Below are positions 26,146 through 35,348 of a stretch of DNA of 64,000 nucleotides, piece by piece. The translations under genes were made by a program, and so were the position numbers. Positions within the stretch are counted from its first letter, which is position 1. Each line of letters begins with the position of its first letter. The stretch is from Coprococcus eutactus (GTDB lineage Bacteria; Bacillota; Clostridia; Lachnospirales; Lachnospiraceae): NCBI RefSeq assembly GCF_025149915.1, contig NZ_CP102278.1:62001-126000 (forward strand). The letters run 5' to 3'. The notes beneath the pieces were generated by a model. It saw only the letters and a program-made list of their open reading frames with translations, was not told the DNA's origin and did not search any database.

Positions 26146-26913
26146 GTGACTAAGAATAATAACAGATATCATAAAAATAACCGACTTCTGAACGGAGTCA
26201 TCGGTCTTGCGATTTTGATTGTATTTGTGTGTGCTATTGGACAGGGAAATCTCAGAAAAGAGGTTCACGGACAGGAACAGGTGAGACCAGAGGGTGGTAC
26301 ATCAGAGAGCATAAATGAAAGTCCGGCACCTTCATATGATATTGTGGACGATAGCTATTTTGCATCATCGCTGTTGGTGGGAGATTCCAGGGCGGAGACG
26401 CTTGGGCTTTACAGTGATCTGGCGGACTGGGATGTGTGTGCTACAAGAAATCTGGACATAGAAACGGTTGAGAGCAGTAAGATCGTGGATACTGGCTCGG
26501 GACAGATGATAACGGTTCCGGACATGCTTTCAAAGACTAACTACAACAGCATATATATATCATTTGGAACAGGTGAACTTGGATGGTATAAGGAGAGATT
26601 CATAACCGCGTACAGAACATTTCTTGATAAGATAACCGCACTTCAGCCGGCAGCGGACATATACGTCATGTCCATACTGCCAGTGTCTGCGGAGTTGTCA
26701 TCGGAGGATTCGGTGTACAACAATCCGGCGGTTGACAGATTCAACCTGGCCCTTCAGGAGCTGTGCCGGGAGTATGACAATGTCAAGTATCTTGATATAG
26801 CGAGCAGTGTTGCTGTAGACGGTGTGCTTCCGGATGATGTGGGAACAGACGGCATACATTTTAACAAAGAATATAGTCAGAAGATCATAGACTATATAAA
26901 GAACAATGTGTAA
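26146..26913 (+). CDS. Membrane-anchored SGNH/GDSL-like hydrolase
   Basis: 255 residues. One membrane helix (about 14-33) and an extracellular SGNH fold with block I LLVGDSRAETLGL (nucleophile Ser), ISFGTGELGW in place of the block III Asn region, and block V DGIHFNKEYSQKIIDYI with Asp and His. Likely an esterase or acetyl-xylan/peptidoglycan deacetylase-type enzyme. GTG 26146 is chosen as start because GGAGG lies 5 nt upstream; a longer in-frame extension begins with an unrelated hydrophobic stretch. It is followed by a DUF4358 lipoprotein, a pairing I recall from other Lachnospiraceae. Confidence 0.8.
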   Translation: MTKNNNRYHKNNRLLNGVIGLAILIVFVCAIGQGNLRKEVHGQEQVRPEGGTSESINESPAPSYDIVDDSYFASSLLVGDSRAETLGLYSDLADWDVCATRNLDIETVESSKIVDTGSGQMITVPDMLSKTNYNSIYISFGTGELGWYKERFITAYRTFLDKITALQPAADIYVMSILPVSAELSSEDSVYNNPAVDRFNLALQELCREYDNVKYLDIASSVAVDGVLPDDVGTDGIHFNKEYSQKIIDYIKNNV

Positions 26914-26967
26914 GTTGGGATATAGACAGAGAAACCGACAGGTGTAATAGACGGAAACGGAGATAGT

Positions 26968-27444
26968 ATGGTCAGAAAGATAATGATGTTGCTCGTAGGA
27001 GTGTTGGCCATGTGTGGCCTTACAGGTTGTGGGGGGAGCGACAGTCAGGAAGTTATCCAGCCCGATGTGCATACATTGTCGGGCAAACTGACGGACGGAG
27101 TGAAGTTTGAGGATTCTGTGGAAGAGATATCTCTGGAAAGGGCTCTTAAGTATTATGGGATCGACAGCAGCATGGTGAGCGATGGGGATGTGTATATGTC
27201 CACGGGTGCTACTGCTGAGGAGATGGCTGTTTTTGAAGCGTCATCTGCCGGATCTGCGTCGGTAATATTTGACCGGCTGACGGTCAGGAGAGATGACAGT
27301 GTCAAGATGTATATAGGCAGCAAGCCGGCTGATGTGAGCAGACTGGACAATGCTGTGCTGTATATCCACGATAACTTTGTAGTGTATGTTGTCTCGGATG
27401 ACAGTGGTGCTGCGTTGGGTATAATAAAAGAATATTTGGAGTGA
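26968..27444 (+). CDS. DUF4358 lipoprotein
   Basis: 158 residues. Signal sequence with lipobox LTGC (Cys at about residue 21), then a small domain with the DUF4358 pattern (DGDVYMSTGATAEEMAVFEA, VKMYIGSKPADVSRLDNA, DNFVVYVVSDDSG). It would be anchored to the outer face of the membrane. It lies 54 nt after the SGNH gene and is probably co-transcribed and functionally linked. The biochemical role of DUF4358 is not known to me. Confidence 0.82.
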   Translation: MVRKIMMLLVGVLAMCGLTGCGGSDSQEVIQPDVHTLSGKLTDGVKFEDSVEEISLERALKYYGIDSSMVSDGDVYMSTGATAEEMAVFEASSAGSASVIFDRLTVRRDDSVKMYIGSKPADVSRLDNAVLYIHDNFVVYVVSDDSGAALGIIKEYLE

Positions 27445-27820
27445 CGAAGACGGCACGCTGGATAACTGAGCATATATCATCGTATATTATCAGAGGTCCG
27501 GCGTGTATTTTAGTTTGCGGCGGAGTATCTTGGTATGTAACGTTTGAGATGGCCTTACATATTGTAATAGTAAATTCGCTGTCAATGTATATGATAAAAG
27601 ATTGAGATTTGGAATGTTGTATTTTGGCTGGCTGCCATGTATTATAAAGCATAGAATATACGGTGTTGAATTGATGGCTTGTGATATGACGGGGAGATAC
27701 CCGGTGTGGTGTTCCCCGTCAGATTAGGAATGCATACATATATAAGGACATTTTCACGGCGATGAAAGACAGAACAGATATAGCAGCGGTATGCAATAAT
27801 AACAGGAAAGAGGTAAAGAT
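27445..27820. other. Gene-free region upstream of the flavin reductase gene
   Basis: About 375 bases with no convincing gene on either strand. A 9-bp hairpin (TGACGGGGA 27687-27695 and TCCCCGTCA 27713-27721) lacks a T tail and may be part of a leader. No known riboswitch pattern was recognised. Confidence 0.4.
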
Positions 27821-28384
27821 ATGTCAAAACAGAGTTGGAAACCAGGAAATATGTTGTATCCGGTACCGGCAGTGATGGTGAGCTGCCAAAGACCGGGGGA
27901 GAAAGCCAATATAGTCACTATAGCATGGGCGGGAACTATATGCAGCGATCCGGCAATGGTGTCGATATCGGTGAGACCTGAGAGATATTCCTATGACATA
28001 ATAAAGGAGACTGGCGAGTTTACCATCAATCTTGTCACTGAGGATCTGACATTTGCAACGGATTACTGTGGAGTGAAATCGGGCAGAGATGTGGATAAAT
28101 TTAAGGATATGAAGCTTCATGAGTGTAAAGGGGTAAATGTGTCCTGCCCAGGAATAGAGGAGAGTCCGGTGAACATAGAGTGCAAGGTCAAGCAGATCAT
28201 ACCTCTCGGTTCACACGACATGTTTATCGCTGAGGTCGTGGGAGTTCAGATCAGCGAGAAATACATGGACAGCACTGGAAAGTTCAATCTCAACAGCACA
28301 GGACTGGTGGCGTATTCACACGGTGAGTATTTTGAACTTGGAAAGAAAATAGGTAAATTCGGCTATTCGGTAAGAAAAAAGTGA
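27821..28384 (+). CDS. Flavin reductase-like (flavoredoxin family) protein
   Basis: 187 residues, cytosolic, single FMN-binding split-barrel domain (YPVPAVMVSCQ, IVTIAWAGTICSDPAMVSIS, RYSYDIIKETGEFTINLV, HDMFIAEVVGV). Flavoredoxins carry FMN and transfer electrons, often in sulfur or nitrogen reduction or oxidative-stress defence. AGAGGTAAAGAT precedes ATG 27821. It is 36 nt upstream of ispE, in what looks like an operon with ispE and gntR. Confidence 0.88.
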   Translation: MSKQSWKPGNMLYPVPAVMVSCQRPGEKANIVTIAWAGTICSDPAMVSISVRPERYSYDIIKETGEFTINLVTEDLTFATDYCGVKSGRDVDKFKDMKLHECKGVNVSCPGIEESPVNIECKVKQIIPLGSHDMFIAEVVGVQISEKYMDSTGKFNLNSTGLVAYSHGEYFELGKKIGKFGYSVRKK

Positions 28385-28420
28385 TGAAAAACCGAGTAAA
28401 ATAACAGATGGAGAAGATAT

Positions 28421-29290
28421 ATGGAGATTTCGTTAAACGCATATGGAAAGATAAATCTTGGACTGGATGTTGTGAGGAAGCGAGAGGATGGTTATCATGA
28501 GGTAAAAATGATAATGCAGACTGTACAGCTGTACGATAGATTGACATTTTGTGACACAAAAGAAGGATCTATTGTTATAGAATCCAATTCGGATGTTTTG
28601 CCAGCCACGGAAGATAATATAATATATAAAGCCTGTGAGCTGGTACGCAGTACCTATGGTATAACAAGAGGTGTGAAAGTCAGCCTTGACAAGAGGATAC
28701 CGGTTGCTGCAGGTATGGCAGGCGGAAGTACTGATGCTGCAGCGGCATTTGTTGCGATGAATAAGCTTTTTGATCTGGGACTTACAGAGGGGGAGCTTAT
28801 GAAACTGGGAGTCAGGATAGGGGCTGATGTTCCATATTGTATAATGCAGGGAACTGCGCTCTCGGAGGGAATCGGAGAAATCCTTACGGGAATCGCACCG
28901 ATGCCGGATTGCTATATAGCTATAGCAAAACCGCCTGTGAGCGTGTCGACAAAATGGGTTTATCAGAATCTGAAGGCCTCGGAGCTTGAGAGACATCCAG
29001 ACATAGATGGAATGGTGGCTGCCTTGGAGCGCGGTGATCTGAGAGGTGTGACTGACAGAATGGAAAATGTACTGGAGACGGTGACTATACCTGAATATCC
29101 AGAGATAGAACAGATAAAGAATATAATGATAGATAAAGGTGCTATGAACGCACTGATGAGCGGCAGTGGACCTACAGTGTTTGGCGTGTTTGAAGATAAG
29201 GATATGGCACAGGAAGCTGTCTGCTGTCTGACAGATATGAAGCTGGTTCAGCAGGCGTGTGTAGTGATGCCGTATAACAGAGAGAGGTAA
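28421..29290 (+). CDS. ispE: 4-diphosphocytidyl-2-C-methyl-D-erythritol kinase
   Basis: 289 residues, GHMP kinase fold. Phosphorylates CDP-methylerythritol in the MEP pathway of isoprenoid synthesis. AYGKINLGLDVVRKREDGYH is the family start; the ATP-binding motif PVAAGMAGGSTDAAA is at about residues 93-107; GADVPYC and the C-terminal MSGSGPTVFGVF are typical. ATG 28421 follows GGAGAAGATAT. The next gene starts 3 nt after its stop, so the two are translationally close. Confidence 0.96.
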   Translation: MEISLNAYGKINLGLDVVRKREDGYHEVKMIMQTVQLYDRLTFCDTKEGSIVIESNSDVLPATEDNIIYKACELVRSTYGITRGVKVSLDKRIPVAAGMAGGSTDAAAAFVAMNKLFDLGLTEGELMKLGVRIGADVPYCIMQGTALSEGIGEILTGIAPMPDCYIAIAKPPVSVSTKWVYQNLKASELERHPDIDGMVAALERGDLRGVTDRMENVLETVTIPEYPEIEQIKNIMIDKGAMNALMSGSGPTVFGVFEDKDMAQEAVCCLTDMKLVQQACVVMPYNRER

Positions 29291-29293
29291 TAT

Positions 29294-29971
29294 ATGGATC
29301 TGAAAATAAACATGGATGAATATCTCCCGTTGCGCGAGGTTGTGTTTAATTCTCTCAGAACGGCGATAATACATGGTGAGTTTAAGCCGGGAGAGCGTCT
29401 TATGGAGATGCATCTGGCAAAAAGTCTTGGAGTCAGCAGAACTCCCGTGAGGGAGGCTATGAGGATGCTTGAACTTGAGGGCCTGGTTGTTATGATTCCG
29501 AAAAAGGGCGCCGAGGTTGCCCGCATAACTGAGAAGAATCTGAAGGATGCATTGGAGATAAGGATGGCTTTGGAGGAACTGGCTGCTGAGCTGGCATGCA
29601 GAAGAATAGATGATGCCGGGCGGGAACAGTTGAAAACAGCTTGCGAGGCGTTCAGGAAGGCGGTTGAGACCAGGGATCTGTCGGCTATAGTAGATGCTGA
29701 TGTGGCTTTTCACAATGTTGTGTATGAGGCGACAGACAATGACAGGCTTGTGAGTATATCCCAGACTTTGAGAGAGCAGGTGTACAGGTACCGGGTTGAA
29801 TACGTCAAGGATCTGAACCATCACAGCAAGCTTGTCGCTGAGCATGAGGCTCTGACTGAAGCGATACTTCAGGGAGATGAGGACAGGGCTAAGGAAGTTA
29901 CCAGAAAACATATATATGATCAGGAAAAAATAGTGATCGCAAACGCAGTAAAAACGCACTATATGCAGTGA
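29294..29971 (+). CDS. GntR-family regulator (FadR/FCD subfamily)
   Basis: 225 residues. N-terminal winged helix-turn-helix (1-75: FKPGERLMEMHLAKSLGVSR, TPVREAMRMLELEGL) and a C-terminal all-helical FCD ligand domain (85-220) with the metal-ligand residues expected at AFH and HEALTEAI. It is placed 3 nt after ispE, so isoprenoid or redox genes could be targets, but no operator is evident. The last codons overlap the stem of the terminator. Ligand unknown. Confidence 0.92.
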   Translation: MDLKINMDEYLPLREVVFNSLRTAIIHGEFKPGERLMEMHLAKSLGVSRTPVREAMRMLELEGLVVMIPKKGAEVARITEKNLKDALEIRMALEELAAELACRRIDDAGREQLKTACEAFRKAVETRDLSAIVDADVAFHNVVYEATDNDRLVSISQTLREQVYRYRVEYVKDLNHHSKLVAEHEALTEAILQGDEDRAKEVTRKHIYDQEKIVIANAVKTHYMQ

Positions 29972-29994
29972 AGCATATGTGCGTTTATTTTTTT
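29952..29994 (+). terminator. Terminator overlapping the end of gntR
   Basis: AAACGCAC-T-ATATGC (29952-29966) pairs with GCATAT-GTGCGTTT (29973-29986) with one bulge, followed by ATTTTTTT. The stop codon lies in the loop. Confidence 0.92.
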
Positions 29995-30089
29995 GTCATG
30001 ATATATGAATAAAGAAATGAGGTATGGAAAATATAGAATATAAGAAAACAAATAGCTGACATAAAGCTTGGAAATGGAATAACGATACA

Positions 30090-31583
30090 ATGGCAGAAAT
30101 CAGTAGAAATATTCAGGAAAACATCACAAATATAAAGACAATATTTGATAAATGGGGAGATATCGTTGAGAAGGAGTTCGTTCTTGACAGGGAGGACTGC
30201 TATGATGGAGTGTCTGTGTATGTAGTGTACATCGATGGGTTGTGCGACCATGAACTTATAGAAAACACTTTGATAAAACCGGTAACCTGGGAGTGGAGAC
30301 ACACGCCAGCTAACAGGGAAAATCTGTGGGACAGGATAGTGAAAGTTGAAAGCCAGACAGCGGATTTCGCGGAGGAGGATGACTTTGATTCAGTAACGGA
30401 GTCCATACTTAAAGGTGATACCGCTGTGTTCGTGTCAGGAAGTAATAAGGCGATGGTCATATCATCCAAACATTTTCCTGTGCGGGGGATAGAAGAAAGC
30501 TCCACGGAGGGAGGGATGAGGGGACCAAGGGACAGCTTCAATGAGAACTTCCGAACATCCACGGCTCTTATAAGAAGGAGGATTAAGGACACTGGATTGA
30601 AGCTGGAGCAGGGAACCATAGGAGTCCGATCTGGAACTCAGTATGGTGTGATGTATATTGAGGATATAGCAAGACCTGACCTTGTGGACAGAGTCAGAAA
30701 AGAAGTAGATAAGTACAGTATAGATGCGATATTTGACAGCGGTATGGCTGAACATCTCATGGAGAAGAGCTGGATGGAGATATTTCCCATATACCAGTCC
30801 ACCACCAGGCCGGACAAGGCTGCTGCGGCGCTGGTGGAGGGGAGAGTTGTTGTCGTGTTTGACAATTCGCCGGAGGTCATCATAGCTCCCGCCACATTGA
30901 ACACTCTTTTTCAGACATCGGATGATTATTACAACCGGTGGCATGTCGCCACATTTGCCAGAATGATAAGATATCTGGCGGCGTTTATAGCTGTGGGACT
31001 ACCGGGGCTATATATAGCGATAACCTGTTATCACAGAGAGATAATACCGGATAAACTGCTATATGCGATAGCCGATGCAAGAAGTCAGCTGTCGTTTCCT
31101 GTGGTGGTGGAAGTTCTGATAATGGAACTGCTGTTTGAACTTCTCAGGGAAGCGGGGATAAGGCTGCCGAGCCAGCTTGGAAATACCATAGGGGTTGTCG
31201 GTGGTCTGATCGTAGGTCAGTCGGCGGTCGAAGCGGGAATCGTTAGCACGATCGTTGTTATAGTTGTAGCTCTCACCGCCATTGCTTCGTTTGCGATTCC
31301 GAATGAGGCTTTTGCCTCGGTGTTCCGTCTGCTCAAGTTTGTGACAATACTTGCCAGCGCTGTATATGGTATACTTGGTTTCCTTCTCGCTATGCTCATG
31401 TTGACGTTTCATCTCGCTTCTCTGGACAGCTTTGGCATACCATATCTGTCACCTGTGGTGTCCTGCGGATATATCGGTGATGATGGGCAGGATTTTGTAC
31501 TTCGGTCGCCTATAAAAAAGATGGTGCACAGACCTGCCTGGAGCAGACCGGATGAGAGGCGGCGCCTGGTCAGAAAGAGGTGA
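30090..31583 (+). CDS. GerA-type spore germination receptor subunit A
   Basis: 497 residues, full family length. The N-terminal cytosolic part ends in the family motif block (GPRDSFNENFRTSTALIRRRI). About five membrane segments follow (from residue 290: MIRYLAAFIAVGLPGLYIAI, QLGNTIGVVGGLIVGQSAVE, IVVIVVALTAIASF, FVTILASAVYGILGFLLAML). It forms the nutrient-sensing channel with B and C subunits. It overlaps the next gene by coupling (5 nt between stop and start). The presence of a receptor implies current or ancestral spore formation. Confidence 0.93.
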   Translation: MAEISRNIQENITNIKTIFDKWGDIVEKEFVLDREDCYDGVSVYVVYIDGLCDHELIENTLIKPVTWEWRHTPANRENLWDRIVKVESQTADFAEEDDFDSVTESILKGDTAVFVSGSNKAMVISSKHFPVRGIEESSTEGGMRGPRDSFNENFRTSTALIRRRIKDTGLKLEQGTIGVRSGTQYGVMYIEDIARPDLVDRVRKEVDKYSIDAIFDSGMAEHLMEKSWMEIFPIYQSTTRPDKAAAALVEGRVVVVFDNSPEVIIAPATLNTLFQTSDDYYNRWHVATFARMIRYLAAFIAVGLPGLYIAITCYHREIIPDKLLYAIADARSQLSFPVVVEVLIMELLFELLREAGIRLPSQLGNTIGVVGGLIVGQSAVEAGIVSTIVVIVVALTAIASFAIPNEAFASVFRLLKFVTILASAVYGILGFLLAMLMLTFHLASLDSFGIPYLSPVVSCGYIGDDGQDFVLRSPIKKMVHRPAWSRPDERRRLVRKR

Positions 31584-31587
31584 TTTT

Positions 31588-33174
31588 GTGCTTGATGATA
31601 AACAAAATGTGACGTTTAAAGCCTTTTTTAAATTTTCTACCCTGATGCTCACGGGAACAATGCTATATGTAACTACAATAACCCCGACGGTCTATGGAAG
31701 AAATTGTATAATTGTGTCACTTTTTTTAATGCTAAGTATGGCTTTTGCTTATGTGATAATACTATATATAGCGTATGGACGACTTTCACTCCATGAGCCT
31801 AAGTCGGCAAAAAAACAGAAAAATGTCATTATTGCATTGATTTATGAGGGGAGAATGGCTGCAAAAGCCGGAATTTTGACCTTTATAGTTGCAGAAGCGG
31901 CAAGGGGACTGGTGCTGCGGAGATATGGGGGGATTGCCGTTGCAGTGCCAGTACTGCTGGCTGCTGTGTATATAGGACGTCGGGGACTCAGGGGAGTTGT
32001 GAGGTTTTCAGAGGCTGTGTTCTGGTTCACGGCAATATCGGCCGTGATAGTTCTGGCTATGAGCCTCAAAAATGTTGAACTGTCCCAGTTGAGCGCGTAT
32101 TGGATGTTTTCAGATGAGGATGGAATAAATTGCACGATAAACAGGGTTATGACCAGAGGTGGATTGCTTTTTCTGGGATTCTCATTCATGGAGATGGTGG
32201 TTATGATCTACATGGATGTAAAAAACAGAAGCAGGGGTATGCTTGCTGTGGTGTCTGGGGTGTCCATGGTAATAGGCATTATTGGTTCTATAATAGTGGT
32301 TTTAACTCTGGGTATAGGAGCGCTTGGTTCAAACCGCAAGAATATACTATATATAGTTGGGGCAATGGAACTGCCGGGAGGTGTGAGAATGAGGCCTCTG
32401 ATGCTTGTCTGCTATTTACTGGTAGTGTGGGGGATGATGTCTCTTGCGCCTCATGTGGCATGTGCGTTTAAGACCATTGATAATAATTCATTGCGTCATC
32501 CTTTGCTGTGGAAATGGATATGGGTAGTGGTTTCGTTTGCTGTGTGTGTGTATCTTCACAGTGCTGGTTCTGTGGACAGATTGTACAGGCTGATACCTGG
32601 GTATCTGCTTCTCATAGATATACCGCTGTCTATCCTGCTTCCAGTTCTGGCGGTCAATCTGAAAAGGCACCTGAGGATGTGCAGTTTGCTGATGGTGTGT
32701 ATTATTGGAATGTATACGTGCACATCATGTGCATATGAATCTGTGGAGGATGTGGATTATGCAAATGTTATAGTAATAGAGGAGACGGGACGCATTGATG
32801 AAGCCAGGAATGAGCTGAAGTATACTCTAGTGATCCCTGAGATAGGGGAGGATGGTGCTGGGGCATCTAAGGAGAAGATATACAGTGTGGAGGCTGATTC
32901 GTTTGAGTCGGTCAGAAAAATATACAATGATGAGCACTCAAACCGGCTGGACACGAGCCATGTGGAATATGTCGCAGCAGAGAACAATGAGGTTCTAGGT
33001 ATGGTGTGTGACGAACTGGAAAATGAATTCGCCACGAGTTATGTTACGGTCGTGGTGGATGGAGATGTGCTTGATAAGGTGGGGGAGAACAATACAAAAG
33101 AATACCTGAAAACGCATTACAAAGGACGCTGCCTGGCTTCACTCAGAAAGGGAGAGCAGGATCAGGATAGGTGA
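31588..33174 (+). CDS. GerB-GerC fusion protein (germination receptor)
   Basis: 528 residues. The first about 370 residues are a GerB-type permease with about ten membrane segments (LMLTGTMLYVTTITPT, YVIILYIAYGRL, IPGYLLLIDIPLSILLPVLA). A lipobox-like YTCTSC at about residue 380 and a GerC-like N-terminal domain follow (SVEDVDYANVIVIEE to about 520). GerC proteins are normally about 370-400 residue lipoproteins, so domains 2-3 of C are missing. GTG 31588 is 5 nt after AGAGGTG and just past the GerA stop; an earlier ATG lies inside gerA. The fused C part would be exposed outside the membrane. Frame is intact over the junction. Confidence 0.82.
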   Translation: MLDDKQNVTFKAFFKFSTLMLTGTMLYVTTITPTVYGRNCIIVSLFLMLSMAFAYVIILYIAYGRLSLHEPKSAKKQKNVIIALIYEGRMAAKAGILTFIVAEAARGLVLRRYGGIAVAVPVLLAAVYIGRRGLRGVVRFSEAVFWFTAISAVIVLAMSLKNVELSQLSAYWMFSDEDGINCTINRVMTRGGLLFLGFSFMEMVVMIYMDVKNRSRGMLAVVSGVSMVIGIIGSIIVVLTLGIGALGSNRKNILYIVGAMELPGGVRMRPLMLVCYLLVVWGMMSLAPHVACAFKTIDNNSLRHPLLWKWIWVVVSFAVCVYLHSAGSVDRLYRLIPGYLLLIDIPLSILLPVLAVNLKRHLRMCSLLMVCIIGMYTCTSCAYESVEDVDYANVIVIEETGRIDEARNELKYTLVIPEIGEDGAGASKEKIYSVEADSFESVRKIYNDEHSNRLDTSHVEYVAAENNEVLGMVCDELENEFATSYVTVVVDGDVLDKVGENNTKEYLKTHYKGRCLASLRKGEQDQDR

Positions 33175-33223
33175 TCGCAGGAGATCATGGAAAATAATGT
33201 TCAAGTGTAGGAGGTATTGTTTT

Positions 33224-33718
33224 ATGTGGAGAATGTTCAGGGCAGCGCTGCTTGGTGTTGTGATAGGTGTTATAGGTGGAGCCATAGTTGGACAGGTATC
33301 GTATGTGAGAAATTACAGGGACAGGCTTGCTAAGGAGATACGGTCAAATGCAGTCATGTACAATAATGGCAGCTCAGACGGCAATGGAATGATACGGATA
33401 AAGGTTAACTATGATGGAGCTGGAACAGATTCGGAGAAAGATGAAAAGGTAGCAAGCTGCGTGGGAAATGTCATACTGGATGAGGTGGAAAAGTGGCTGG
33501 GTGACGATTACAGCAGCAGATACAGTTATGTGGAGATGCGGCGTAACCTGAATATGGCAATGAGCAGGATTGATGAGATAGCTCAGAGTGTGGCGTATGA
33601 GATGGGGGCGGACGTGGATTCAAATTCACAGCTTTCTTACGAATATTTTGGTGATTGCGGGGAGGAATGTCCGGCGGGTTTTTACAATACATTGGATGTG
33701 AGTCTTGTTGACAGATAA
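33224..33718 (+). CDS. SpoIIR-like protein, C-terminally short
   Basis: 164 residues. Signal/anchor sequence (FRAALLGVVIGVIGGAIVGQ), then a SpoIIR-like domain: IRIKVNYDGAGTDSEKDEKV, MSRIDEIAQSVAYEMGAD, SYEYFGD, ECPAGFYNTLDVSLVDR. SpoIIR is secreted from the forespore and triggers the SpoIIGA protease that matures sigma-E. Normal proteins go on after this point with a conserved GxGxNWWCVLFPP end, which is absent. ATG 33224 follows GTAGGAGG. It lies 49 nt after the GerB-C fusion. Either a diverged or a decaying copy. Confidence 0.75.
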   Translation: MWRMFRAALLGVVIGVIGGAIVGQVSYVRNYRDRLAKEIRSNAVMYNNGSSDGNGMIRIKVNYDGAGTDSEKDEKVASCVGNVILDEVEKWLGDDYSSRYSYVEMRRNLNMAMSRIDEIAQSVAYEMGADVDSNSQLSYEYFGDCGEECPAGFYNTLDVSLVDR

Positions 33719-33851
33719 ACATGACAAGCATGACAAATAAGGATGATAGATAAAACTGGATAAATAGGGCATCAGGTGTTATACTTTGACCTGTAGTGTG
33801 CTTGGCAGATTTTACGGGACACTGCAGATTAAAGTATAAGGAGCATTTGCT

Positions 33852-34904
33852 ATGGCTAAGGAGAATCTAGTAGTAATATTTGGTGGAAGATCATCAGAGC
33901 ATGAGGTTTCCTGCATTTCTGTTCAGACTGTTGCAAAGGCAGTTGACACAGAAAAGTATAATATGACATTGGTTGGAATCACGAAAGAAGGAAAATGGCT
34001 TAGAGCCGATAATATAGAGAGTATAGCTGACGGAAGCTGGAGAGACGGCAAGGTGACAGCTGTTATATCCCCGGATACAACGAAGGAGCTGCTCATATTG
34101 AACGGAGATAAGGTGGAGAGGCAGAGAGTTGATGTGATATTCCCTGTACTTCACGGAATGTACGGTGAGGATGGAACTATACAGGGATTGTTTGAGATGG
34201 CCGATATTCCATATGTCGGATGCGGAGTTTTAGCATCGGCAGCGTCCATGGATAAGTTCTACACCAAGATAATAGTGGATAACGTAGGTGTAAGACAGGC
34301 AAAGTTTGTGCCGGTTCTGGCGGAGGATTTTGGCGATCTGGATGCGGCTATGGACAGAGTTGAGACAGGTCTTGACTACCCCGTGTTTGTAAAGCCGTCA
34401 AAGGCTGGATCTTCAAAGGGTGTTAACAAGGCTGTGGATAGACAGAGTCTGAAGAGTGCCCTTGAGGAGGCTGTAAAGTTTGACAACAAGATACTTGTCG
34501 AGGAGACGATAGTAGGCCGTGAGCTTGAGTGCGGAGTTCTTGGATACAAGGACAATACACAGGCTTCAGGAGTTGGAGAGATCCTTGCGGCAGCAGAGTT
34601 CTATGATTTTGATGCGAAATATAACAATGCTGAGTCGAAGACAGTAATCGGTGCAGACATACCTGCCGAGATCGAGGCAGAGATAAGAGAGGATGCTGTA
34701 AAGATATTCCGTGCACTTGATGGATTCGGGCTATCAAGGGTTGATTTCTTCCTTGAAAAAGGCACAAATAAAGTTGTATTTAATGAGATAAACACTCTTC
34801 CGGGATTTACTGGCATAAGCATGTACCCTATGCTCTGGAATGCAAAGGGCTACGACATTGGAAAGCTGGTTACAACCCTGATAGAGATGGCGAAGGAAAG
34901 ATAA
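33852..34904 (+). CDS. ddl: D-alanine--D-alanine ligase
   Basis: 350 residues, ATP-grasp enzyme that makes the D-Ala-D-Ala end of peptidoglycan stem peptides. Signatures: VIFGGRSSEHEVSC, FPVLHGMYGEDGTIQG, FVKPSKAGSSKGV, AAEFYDFDAKY (the Tyr-containing omega loop of true D-Ala-D-Ala ligases rather than D-lactate types), NEINTLPGFTGISMYP. Vancomycin-sensitive precursors are expected. TAAGGAGC precedes ATG 33852. The DUF1934 gene follows after 1 nt. Confidence 0.96.
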   Translation: MAKENLVVIFGGRSSEHEVSCISVQTVAKAVDTEKYNMTLVGITKEGKWLRADNIESIADGSWRDGKVTAVISPDTTKELLILNGDKVERQRVDVIFPVLHGMYGEDGTIQGLFEMADIPYVGCGVLASAASMDKFYTKIIVDNVGVRQAKFVPVLAEDFGDLDAAMDRVETGLDYPVFVKPSKAGSSKGVNKAVDRQSLKSALEEAVKFDNKILVEETIVGRELECGVLGYKDNTQASGVGEILAAAEFYDFDAKYNNAESKTVIGADIPAEIEAEIREDAVKIFRALDGFGLSRVDFFLEKGTNKVVFNEINTLPGFTGISMYPMLWNAKGYDIGKLVTTLIEMAKER

Positions 34905-34905
34905 T

Positions 34906-35331
34906 ATGATAAATAACGTTATGGTCAAAGTTGTTGGTGAGCAGAAGAGCAATAGGGACGAGAGTGCAGTCGAGCCCATAGAGCTTGTCACAAATGGCAA
35001 CCTCCATGAGAAAAATGGTATATTTTATCTGAAATATGATGAGTATTATGAAGATCTGGATAAGCCAGTCAAGAACCTTCTTAAGTTTGATGCAGATAGT
35101 CTTTCACTCACAAAGAAAGGCGATGTCAGTTCGGAGATGTCTTTTAAAGTGGGGGAGACGGTGGATGCATATTACTCAACACCCGCAGGATTCATTCCCA
35201 TGAGCATACTCACTGAGGGATATCAGATGGAAAAGACGGATACAGGAGTGAATATAGCCATTGTATACATCATGGATTACGGCAATGACTGCCTGTCGTT
35301 TAACGTTCTAAGGATTTCGGTGGAGCAGTAG
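34906..35331 (+). CDS. DUF1934 (YwiB-like) beta-barrel protein
   Basis: 141 residues, soluble, calycin-like: MVKVVGEQKSNRD, EKNGIFYLKYDEYYEDLD, GFIPMSILTEGY, IAIVYIMDYGND. The family is widespread in Firmicutes with no known function. It starts one base after the ddl stop, so it is translationally coupled to ddl. Confidence 0.85.
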   Translation: MINNVMVKVVGEQKSNRDESAVEPIELVTNGNLHEKNGIFYLKYDEYYEDLDKPVKNLLKFDADSLSLTKKGDVSSEMSFKVGETVDAYYSTPAGFIPMSILTEGYQMEKTDTGVNIAIVYIMDYGNDCLSFNVLRISVEQ

Positions 35332-35348
35332 CCGGAAAGGGGCAGCGT

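Noticed and set aside
28433-29959. A 508-codon open frame on the minus strand opposite ispE and gntR
   Set aside because: It lies fully antisense to two clear genes, has a His/Ser/Tyr-rich composition typical of the complement of A- and G-rich codons, and shows no domain or ribosome binding site.
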